Shown here: piece after piece, positions 1-5,263 of the stretch
Layout: each line of letters opens with the position of its first letter
Position numbering within the stretch: the stretch's first letter is position 1
NCBI GenBank assembly: GCA_031401815.1
Contig: JANNRW010000214.1
Coordinates: forward strand, 1-8,538
Reading direction: 5' to 3'
DNA from: JANNRW01 sp031401815
GTDB taxonomy: Bacteria; Desulfobacterota; Desulfuromonadia; Geobacterales; DSM-12255
DNA length: 8,538 bases
Notes under the pieces: generated by a model
Told to the model about the DNA's origin: nothing
The model's input: the letters and a program-made list of their open reading frames with translations, nothing else
Databases searched by the model: none
Position numbers and translations under genes: made by a program

Positions 1-2
1 TT

Positions 3-1610
3 TTTGCGCTGCTCGCCTTTGCAGCCGGTTTCATCGTGCGTCCGTTCGGCGCACTGTTCTTCGGAATGCTGGGCGACATGATCGGTCGCAAGTACACTTT
101 CCTGATGACCATCGTCATCATGGGTGCGTCGACTTTCCTGGTTGGTATATTGCCCAACTACGAAAGCTGGGGCGTTGCCGCTCCTATCATCCTGATCTTG
201 CTTCGTATGGCGCAAGGGCTGGCTCTGGGCGGCGAATATGGCGGGGCCGCTATCTATGTGGCGGAACACGCACCTGCCAATCAGCGCGGCTACTTTACCG
301 CCTTCATCCAGACCACCGCGACGTTGGGCCTCTTGCTGTCGTTGATCGTGATTCTGTCGGTGCAAGGTTACGTCAACGGCTCATACCCCGATGTGGCTCT
401 GATGAAAAACGGCGTCGCTGTATTGATGGCTGACGGCACTCCGCAAATGGTCAAGGCGTTCAATGCCTGGGGCTGGCGCATTCCATTTATCGGCTCGATC
501 GGCCTGCTGCTGATCTCGCTCTACATCCGGATGCAGATGAACGAGAGCCCCGCCTTCAAGAAGATGAAGGAAGAGGGGCGCACCTCCAAGGCACCGCTGA
601 GCGAAGCATTCGGCAACTGGAAGAACGGCAAAATTGCCCTCATCGCCCTGCTCGGCCTCGTCGCTGGTCAGGCCGTTATCTGGTACACCGGCCAGTTCTA
701 CGCGCTGTTCTTCATGCAGAACGTCATCAAGGTCGACAGCTTTACCGCCAACGTTATGGTGGCCTGGTCGCTGATTCTGGGCACGGCTGGTTTTCTTGTG
801 TTCGGTGCTCTGTCTGACCGTATCGGCCGAAAGCCGATCATCCTGGCTGGCTGCGCTCTTGGTGCCCTTACCTTAATGCCGGCTTTCAATTTACTGACCC
901 AGACCGCCAATCCGGCGCTCTACACAGCACACCAGACCCCGGTAACGGTAACGGTGTCGTCGGAAGACTGCTCGTTCCAGTTCAATCCTACCGGAACGGT
1001 CAAGTTCACGTCATCCTGCGATATCGCCAAGGCGCAGCTTGCACGGACTTCGGTGAACTACACCACTGTTGAGGGAGCCGTACTCGGCACTTTGGCCGTG
1101 GTGAAGATTGGCGCAACGGAGATCCCGTCGTATAACGCAAGCAAACTGACCGGCGACGATCTGAAACAGGCGAAGGCAGCCTTCGAAGGCGGCCTGAACG
1201 CTGCGTTGAAGTCGGCCGGGTATCCGCTGGTGGCTAAAGACAACAACTCCGTTGTCAAGTCTAAGAACGTCATAGACATCTTCTCTGCTCAGAAGTTAAC
1301 GATCATTGCCATCTTGACCTACATGGTCATTCTGGTTACGATGGTCTACGGCCCGATGGCGGCTATGTTGGTCGAACTGTTCCCGACCCGCATCCGTTAC
1401 TCCGGCCTGTCGCTCCCCTATCATATCGGCAACGGCTGGTTCGGCGGCCTGATGCCAGCGACCGCTTTCGCGATCTCTGCTCAGACCGGCAACGTTTACT
1501 CGGGTTTGTGGTACGTAATCATAGTTGCTGTCATGACTGTGGTGATAGGCGCGCTGTTCGTGCCTGGTGACACCCACAAGAAGGATATTTTCGCTGACGA
1601 CAATGCGTAA
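3..1610 (+). CDS. MHS-type MFS transporter, 5' end cut by the window
   Basis: Inner-membrane secondary transporter of the major facilitator superfamily, metabolite:H+ symporter group (ProP/KgtP/ShiA relatives). The substrate cannot be told; a small carboxylate or osmolyte is typical of the group. The frame is open from base 3, and residues before the GTG at 36 already fit the family (AFAAGFIVRPFG), so the real start lies upstream. Family signatures are the loop 2-3 motif GDMIGRK near nt 75-95, RMAQGLALGGEYGGA near nt 205-250, and the loop 8-9 motif LSDRIGRKP near nt 810-835. Counting from the GTG at 36, residues about 111-140 and 290-418 are extra hydrophilic stretches in loops 5-6 and 9-10, both predicted periplasmic. 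The larger one carries two cysteines (312 and 328) that could form a disulfide. The last helices, the TAA stop and a downstream hairpin are normal. I am sure of the family and unsure of the substrate. Confidence 0.9.
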   Translation, partial: FALLAFAAGFIVRPFGALFFGMLGDMIGRKYTFLMTIVIMGASTFLVGILPNYESWGVAAPIILILLRMAQGLALGGEYGGAAIYVAEHAPANQRGYFTAFIQTTATLGLLLSLIVILSVQGYVNGSYPDVALMKNGVAVLMADGTPQMVKAFNAWGWRIPFIGSIGLLLISLYIRMQMNESPAFKKMKEEGRTSKAPLSEAFGNWKNGKIALIALLGLVAGQAVIWYTGQFYALFFMQNVIKVDSFTANVMVAWSLILGTAGFLVFGALSDRIGRKPIILAGCALGALTLMPAFNLLTQTANPALYTAHQTPVTVTVSSEDCSFQFNPTGTVKFTSSCDIAKAQLARTSVNYTTVEGAVLGTLAVVKIGATEIPSYNASKLTGDDLKQAKAAFEGGLNAALKSAGYPLVAKDNNSVVKSKNVIDIFSAQKLTIIAILTYMVILVTMVYGPMAAMLVELFPTRIRYSGLSLPYHIGNGWFGGLMPATAFAISAQTGNVYSGLWYVIIVAVMTVVIGALFVPGDTHKKDIFADDNA

Positions 1611-1624
1611 ATAAAACCAACTGC

Positions 1625-1659
1625 CGGACAGGGGCTTTCGGGCCCCCGTCCGTGCTTTT
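1625..1659 (+). terminator. Probable intrinsic terminator of the MFS gene
   Basis: A hairpin starts 14 bases after the transporter stop codon. The stem is CGGAC (1625-1629) with GTCCG (1648-1652), then GGGGC (1631-1635) with GCCCC (1642-1646), separated by one A/C mismatch and closed by a 6-base loop. A short T run (1656-1659) follows. The T tract is weak, but position and stem strength fit an intrinsic terminator. Confidence 0.65.
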
Positions 1660-1730
1660 GTTCAACAGAAAAGGGCAATTGATATGCCCATTTCAGCATT
1701 GAATAGATTCACCTCACTGATACAAAAGCG

Positions 1731-1893
1731 ACACCGCAAAGACGCAAAGATCGCAGATGAAACCAGCGGCTGCATTATTCTAATTAATCACTTTTTTGAT
1801 GATTGAAAATGGTCGCGCTGATATAAGATAGTCTGTTGTTCTTCATACAACTTTGCGTTCATAGCATTTTTTGCATCTTTGCCTTGCAACTTT
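1731..1893. repeat. Inverted pair of degenerate CGCAAAG repeats in the 365-bp gap
   Basis: The gap 1611-1975 has no convincing gene. After the terminator it holds two clusters of one motif in opposite orientation. CGCAAAG occurs at 1735-1741 and 1743-1749 with a related CGCAG at 1752-1756. Its complement CTTTGCG lies at 1851-1857, and degenerate forms (TTGCATCTTTGCCTTGC) run through 1871-1887. The roughly 100 bp between them are AT-rich. Runs of GCAAAG/GCAGAG-type repeats are common intergenic elements in many proteobacteria (from memory). This may be a decayed mobile palindrome or two arms of a large hairpin. A weak promoter-like pair (TTGAAA 1803-1808, GATAGT 1827-1832) could serve the next gene, but I would not insist on it. 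Confidence 0.45.
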
Positions 1894-1975
1894 CAGGTTT
1901 ATTGAAACCGCCCGGAACAATACCTGCACTCTCTTCACTTCAAACTCTGATACATGAAGCAAAGGATACCCTAGT

Positions 1976-2248
1976 ATGACCGATCTTGTGCTTTTACAAC
2001 TGACTGACCCGTTTCGCATCGGTCTGATCATCGCCCTTGTAATCACGATGTCCAGAACAGTCTCTGTTACCGGGCGCGTCCTGCCTTTAGCCATGGGTGT
2101 GCTGTTCATAGCCGTGATTCTCCCCACCACCATGCCAAGCAGCGCGGTAACCGTTGGCAATCCCATTCTTGCAGGTCTGATCTCGAATACTATTATAGTT
2201 GGGCCGGTTCTTGCCATTGCTGCGCTGGTTGCACGACTACGCCGCTGA
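1976..2248 (+). CDS. Unrecognised small membrane protein, three predicted helices
   Basis: A 90-residue hydrophobic protein that I do not recognise. Three probable membrane segments are visible at residues about 13-28, 33-53 and 64-87. The end is basic (ARLRR), and a short polar, proline-containing stretch (PTTMPSSAVTVGNP) links helices 2 and 3. There is no signal peptide cleavage motif, cysteine or catalytic motif. The start is supported by AAAGGA at 1961-1966, nine bases before the ATG. The gene stands alone: about 365 bp after the transporter and 170 bp before the phosphoesterase, with a hairpin beginning inside its stop codon. That argues for a single-gene transcript. A membrane-anchoring or regulatory partner role for the kinase operon is possible but is only guesswork from proximity. 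A minus-strand frame overlapping it is less likely, because it lacks a good ribosome site and its product looks random. Confidence 0.6.
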   Translation: MTDLVLLQLTDPFRIGLIIALVITMSRTVSVTGRVLPLAMGVLFIAVILPTTMPSSAVTVGNPILAGLISNTIIVGPVLAIAALVARLRR

Positions 2249-2267
2249 CAGCCACTGGCTGTCTTTG
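2247..2267 (+). terminator. Hairpin overlapping the stop of the small membrane gene
   Basis: GACAGCCA (2247-2254) and TGGCTGTC (2256-2263) are perfect inverted complements. The realistic fold is a six-pair stem with a 5-base loop. TTT follows at once and then a mixed T-rich stretch. The stem begins inside the TGA stop codon. This is probably a weak intrinsic terminator separating this gene from the phosphoesterase-kinase operon. A second, looser inverted repeat, ACCAGC (2288-2293) / GCTGGT (2304-2309), lies just downstream and has no T tract. Confidence 0.5.
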
Positions 2268-2358
2268 TTCACCTGGCGCTTTAAATGACCAGCTGAAGGG
2301 AGTGCTGGTGTGATGCTTGAACTTGTTTTTGCGACTCAATGTCATCTTGAACCGACAG

Positions 2359-2388
2359 TTGGCCGGGTTGGTGCTTTTGCAGGATAAT
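2359..2388 (+). promoter_or_regulatory. Candidate promoter of the phosphoesterase-kinase operon
   Basis: TTGGCC (2359-2364) and GATAAT (2383-2388) are 18 bases apart and resemble a sigma-70 -35/-10 pair. Transcription would begin near 2395, giving a leader of about 24 bases before the ATG at 2419. The -35 match is mediocre, so this is a suggestion only. Confidence 0.3.
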
Positions 2389-2405
2389 ACCCGTGTTACT
2401 TTATT

Positions 2406-2413
2406 GGAGGAGG
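2406..2413 (+). promoter_or_regulatory. Strong ribosome binding site fixing the phosphoesterase start
   Basis: GGAGGAGG ends five bases before the ATG at 2419. The frame is open further upstream, to an ATG at 2317, but that start has no such site and adds 34 residues that do not belong to the phosphoesterase fold. The 2419 start is therefore preferred. Confidence 0.8.
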
Positions 2414-2418
2414 TTCCG

Positions 2419-3159
2419 ATGAGGTTTGCCGTTCTGACCGATATCCACGCCAACCGGGAGGCCTTTGAGGCTGTTCTGGCCGATGCAGACGCGCGCGGGG
2501 TGGACCGGATCGCGCTTCTGGGCGATCTGGTCGGTTACGGCCCTGACCCCGAGTGGTGCGTTGACAAGGCCGCCGGTCTGCTTGCAGCCGGCGCGATCTG
2601 CCTCCAGGGCAACCATGACAGTGCGGCTACAGGCAGAAACGAGTCGTTAACCCCCAATGCCAGAGTAGCTATGGAGTGGACCAAGAGCCGTCTCACCGAT
2701 CTGCACCGGGCGTTTCTTGCTGGTTTGCCCTTGACGGTAAAAGTAGAGGACGTGCTTTTTGTTCATGCCTCGGCCAATGATTCGGGGTCCTGGATATATG
2801 TAACATCCGCCAGCATGGCCAGGGGGGCGTTTCGCTCTTGCGAGGCGCGAATCATCCTCTGCGGGCATGTGCATATACCACTGCTTGCCAGTAGTGATGT
2901 GACCGGAGTGGTGCGGGTGCAAAAGTTCCGCATGGCCACGCCGATTCCTCTGATTCGTTCGCGCCGCTGGCTTGCGGTTGTAGGTGCGGTGGGTCAGCCA
3001 CGCGACGGGGTTGCGCAGGCGGGTTACGCGATGCTTGACACCGGGACCAACGAACTGACTTTTCGCCGGGTACCTTATGACGCGTCGAAAACGGTTCAAA
3101 AAATGCGGGTGGCGGGACTACCCGAACATTTTGCGCTTCGTTTGATCAGAGGAAAATGA
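2419..3159 (+). CDS. Metallophosphoesterase (calcineurin-like fold)
   Basis: A 246-residue cytoplasmic metal-dependent phosphoesterase of the small calcineurin-like family (the COG that contains ApaH and PP2A-type enzymes). All metal-site motifs are in order: D8-x-H10 (TDIHAN), GD at 35-36 in LLGDLVGYGPDP, GNHD at 64-67, H116 in VHAS, and GHVH at 149-152. The length is normal for the family and the protein starts directly with its first strand, MRFAVLTDIH. The substrate is unknown; phosphoprotein, nucleotide or cyclic nucleotide are all possible. The stop lies one base before the start of the kinase-Usp gene, so the two are almost certainly co-transcribed. This suggests an opposing phosphatase or a partner in the same signalling output. 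A broken paralogue lies on the opposite strand at 4673-5059. The fold and intact active site are secure; the substrate is not. Confidence 0.9.
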   Translation: MRFAVLTDIHANREAFEAVLADADARGVDRIALLGDLVGYGPDPEWCVDKAAGLLAAGAICLQGNHDSAATGRNESLTPNARVAMEWTKSRLTDLHRAFLAGLPLTVKVEDVLFVHASANDSGSWIYVTSASMARGAFRSCEARIILCGHVHIPLLASSDVTGVVRVQKFRMATPIPLIRSRRWLAVVGAVGQPRDGVAQAGYAMLDTGTNELTFRRVPYDASKTVQKMRVAGLPEHFALRLIRGK

Positions 3160-3160
3160 A

Positions 3161-4594
3161 ATGCCGATACTGCCGTATCCTGGTATGGAGATCGATAGCT
3201 TTCGCCTGGGCGAAAAACTGCATAAAGGTGCCTTCGCCACGATCTGGGAGGTGACGCATCCCGATCATCTCTTTCCGATGGTGATGAAGGTTCCTACCAT
3301 CATGGACGGATTTGACGGCCCTACCATTGTGGGCTTCGAGGTGGAGCAGATGATTATTGCACGCCTGTCCGGGCCTCATGTGCCCCGTTTGATTGGCGTA
3401 GGAGATTTTTCGAACATGCCTTATATCGTGACCGAAAAGATCGATGGCGGATCTCTGCTTAGCGTGTTCGAGCGTGCGCCCCTGCCGCTGTCAGATCTCA
3501 TAGATCTGGCATCTCAAATAGTGCTGGCAGTGGCCGATCTACACCGCCAGCATGTGATCCATCTGGATCTTAAACCGGAAAACTTGATGCTACGACCGTT
3601 TTGTCCGGAGTCGCGCGGTGAAATGGTGCTAATCGACTTTGGCCTTAGTCGCCATGACCAGTTACCAGACCTTCTTTCGGAGGAGTTTTCCATTCCGATG
3701 GGGACGTATCCGTACATCGCGCCCGAGCAGTATCTGGGGTGCCGTGATGACTTGCGGTCGGATTTGTTCGCATTGGGGGTGATGATCTATGAGCTGGCCA
3801 CAGGAACCTTGCCTTTTGGAATGCCATTAAAATTGAAAGGGGTGCGCAAACGCCTGTGGCGCGATCCGGTTCCGCCGCGCGCACTGCGGCCCGAAGTGCC
3901 GGAGTGGCTGCAGGAGATCATTCTGCGCGCGCTGGAGGTGGACCCAAAGCTTCGCTATCAAACAGCGGCACAGATAGCCTTCGATCTGTCGCATCCGCTA
4001 CAGGTGAAGCTTACACAGCGGGCGATGAAGGTGCGGCAGGACAGTATGGGGACTGTTTTCCACCGCTGGCGCGCTATGCGCAAGATACGGAGTTTCGGGA
4101 CGCCCGATTCGGTGGCGGCTCAGCTTGCATCTGTGCCTATCATCTGCGTGGCAGTGGATCTTTCCCGCGAGAACGAACAACTTGCTGAGATCCTTCGCTG
4201 GTCTGTCCAGCGGATGCTGGTGACCCAGCCGGATGCGCGGATTGCTTGCATCACTGTCCTGAAGCACGAACGGATGGGGATTGACCAGACCACGGATGCC
4301 GAGGGCAATAACCTGCATGTGGTGAGGCTTGTGGCGCTAAGGGCCTGGGCTGTCGGGATCGATTTACCGGAGGAGCGGTTAACTTTTGCCGTTTTGGAGG
4401 GGTCTGATCCTGGGTCGGTGATTATTGACTATGCCACCGCAAACCACGTTAGTCATATCGTTATGGGGGCAAGAGGCCATTCGGCGGCACGCCGCTTTCT
4501 GGGCTCTATTTCTGCAAAGGTTGTGGCCGAGGCGAATTGTTCGGTGACGGTAATCAGGGTGCCAGAACGACAAAAGGATGTTTCGCAGGTGTGA
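3161..4594 (+). CDS. Ser/Thr protein kinase fused to a universal stress protein domain
   Basis: A 477-residue two-domain protein with no signal peptide or evident membrane helix. Residues about 14-280 form a Hanks-type kinase. They contain a glycine-poor nucleotide loop (GEKLHKGAFATIWEV, 17-31), lysine 43 in VMKVP, a helix-C glutamate (60 or 62), the catalytic loop HLDLKPEN (134-141), DFG at 159-161, APE at 187-189 and the helix-F aspartate 201. The catalytic residues are intact. The HRD arginine is replaced by leucine, so this is a non-RD kinase and may not need activation-loop phosphorylation. A basic linker (about 285-312) leads to a UspA-type domain (about 324-467) that ends with MGARGHSAARRFLGS. 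This is close to the ATP-binding G-x2-G-x9-G-S motif of Usp proteins but has eight residues in the second gap. AGAGGA at 3148-3153 precedes the ATG by seven bases. The gene directly follows the phosphoesterase. Kinase-Usp fusions are known in environmental proteobacteria; the target here is unknown. Confidence 0.92.
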   Translation: MPILPYPGMEIDSFRLGEKLHKGAFATIWEVTHPDHLFPMVMKVPTIMDGFDGPTIVGFEVEQMIIARLSGPHVPRLIGVGDFSNMPYIVTEKIDGGSLLSVFERAPLPLSDLIDLASQIVLAVADLHRQHVIHLDLKPENLMLRPFCPESRGEMVLIDFGLSRHDQLPDLLSEEFSIPMGTYPYIAPEQYLGCRDDLRSDLFALGVMIYELATGTLPFGMPLKLKGVRKRLWRDPVPPRALRPEVPEWLQEIILRALEVDPKLRYQTAAQIAFDLSHPLQVKLTQRAMKVRQDSMGTVFHRWRAMRKIRSFGTPDSVAAQLASVPIICVAVDLSRENEQLAEILRWSVQRMLVTQPDARIACITVLKHERMGIDQTTDAEGNNLHVVRLVALRAWAVGIDLPEERLTFAVLEGSDPGSVIIDYATANHVSHIVMGARGHSAARRFLGSISAKVVAEANCSVTVIRVPERQKDVSQV

Positions 4595-4610
4595 GCTTTA
4601 AAAATACAAA

Positions 4611-4660
4611 AATACAGGGACACCATCCTTATTAAAATACAGGGACACCATTCTTATTTA
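4611..4660. repeat. Two tandem 25-bp repeats
   Basis: The units 4611-4635 and 4636-4660 share AATACAGGGACACCAT followed by an almost identical CTTATT tail, with 23 of 25 positions matching. On the minus strand the core reads GGTGTCCCTGTATT. From memory, this motif lies just after the stop codon of many REP-associated tyrosine transposase genes. It sits 16 bases after the kinase stop and could also affect the 3' end of that message. Confidence 0.7.
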
Positions 4661-4750
4661 TCGTCCTTTTTCTTATGTCCTGCTTTTCTCGGTTTCACCA
4701 GTCGCTGCAAGAAATCTCAAGTGAGTCGAGAAAGGTGTCTCCCCCCAGTG
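4661..4750 (-). mobile_element. Possible 3' tail remnant of a REP-associated transposase (RAYT) element
   Basis: Phosphoesterase homology stops abruptly near 4751. Reading onward on the minus strand, one frame gives a short basic tail (VKPRKAGHKKKDDK) that ends in TAA, immediately before the GGTGTCCCTGTATT repeats. Lysine-rich ends next to such repeats are typical of RAYT genes (from memory). GACACC/GGTGTC inverted motifs mark both ends: GGTGTC at 4734-4739 and GACACC within the repeats. No catalytic HUH or tyrosine motif remains, so this would only be a scar. The assignment is tentative. Confidence 0.35.
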
Positions 4751-5059
4751 CCCGACCGGAGCTATCGCTCCTTTTGCGACAAGTTCCATGACCTTGTCGA
4801 CTACCCAGACAGGATCAGCCCCGTATCCGACATAATCGCCGAGTACCTTGGAACACAAATGTTTTCTGTAGAGACGCGCCGCTGGCGCGTCTGAGACGTG
4901 CCAGCGGTACGTCTCTACAAAAGCATTTATTGCGAAAGAATATGAGTTACACGGTACTAGAAACACCAGCCGGTCGAAGCCTCTTGACTGAACATCCCTG
5001 AAGCATGCCTCGAATGCTTCACGATTGGCGTGAATGTCTGACATGAGGGCGATCCGCAT
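4673..5059 (-). pseudogene. Truncated metallophosphoesterase paralogue with an in-frame insertion
   Basis: The minus-strand frame from the ATG at 5057-5059 begins MRIALMSDIHANREAFEA and continues to FDRLVFL. After a 39-residue foreign block (residues 35-73) it resumes with GDYVGYGADPVWVVDK and stops resembling the family at residue 103 (near nt 4751). With the block removed, about 38 of the first 64 residues match the intact gene at 2419-3159 by hand count. DxH and GD survive, but GNHD is replaced by GHWG and everything after it (the VHAS and GHVH regions) is missing. The remaining 25 residues come from unrelated flanking DNA. The product cannot hold the two-metal site and is presumably inactive. 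No good ribosome binding site is visible. It points towards the intact operon and away from nuoG. Confidence 0.85.
4842..4958. mobile_element. 117-bp MITE-like palindromic element inside the phosphoesterase relic
   Basis: The element is bounded by AGTACC (4842-4847) and its complement GGTACT (4953-4958). The first 20 or so bases inward also resemble each other. Its core, 4867-4919, is a 53-bp palindrome: two 26-base arms around one base with 23 of 26 pairs. The outermost ten pairs (TGTAGAGACG / CGTCTCTACA) are perfect. Removing exactly 4842-4958 restores the expected Leu-Gly-Asp junction of the host gene. A 2-bp CT duplication is compatible, but no longer target duplication is visible. It encodes no protein of its own, so it would need a transposase supplied in trans. 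Confidence 0.75.
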
Positions 5060-5183
5060 GATTTGTTAATGTCATCCGAAATAAGTGAGAGACAAAGCAA
5101 TTATAGGGGTTTTCCGAACGATTTTGTAGCCCAAGTTTAAACGGAGTGTAAACTGAAGCATTCTGTGCGGGTTCACAAACTGT

Positions 5184-5211
5184 TTGACCTTGTGATGTTA
5201 TAAAGTACAAT
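5184..5211 (+). promoter_or_regulatory. Candidate promoter of nuoG-nuoH
   Basis: TTGACC (5184-5189) and TACAAT (5206-5211) are 16 bases apart, each one mismatch from the sigma-70 consensus. Transcription would start near 5218, about 45 bases before the nuoG ATG at 5264. A small inverted repeat, CAAAC-T-GTTTG (5176-5186), overlaps the -35 box. A second, AGTTTA (5134-5139) / TAAACT (5149-5154), lies upstream. Either could be an operator, but nothing proves it. The rest of 5060-5263 shows no gene. Confidence 0.5.
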
Positions 5212-5263
5212 TATCAGGTTTAAATCAAATGCTGAATGAATGATTCATTTGGATAATACATCG

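Noticed and set aside
1843..2217. 124-residue minus-strand frame opposite the small membrane gene
   Set aside because: It has no ribosome site, its Met/Thr/Arg-rich product looks random, and it runs through the intergenic repeat. The + strand gene explains the region better.
2288..2309. ACCAGC/GCTGGT inverted repeat as a terminator
   Set aside because: It has a 10-base loop and no T run after it. It could be an operator, but nothing supports that.
2317..2418. Longer start for the phosphoesterase at 2317, adding 34 residues
   Set aside because: The extra residues do not belong to the fold, the paralogous relic begins at the same MR-A position as 2419, and the strong GGAGGAGG site serves 2419.
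2647..3099. 150-residue minus-strand frame within the phosphoesterase gene
   Set aside because: It is fully covered by a confident + strand gene with intact motifs, and its Arg/His-rich composition is typical of antisense shadows.
4611..4660. Tandem repeats as a CRISPR fragment
   Set aside because: The two units are directly adjacent with no spacer, and no cas gene or leader is present.
5240..5263. nuoG start at 5240 (MIHLDNTS extension)
   Set aside because: There is no ribosome site upstream, and NuoG proteins of this type begin with MPKLII, which matches 5264.
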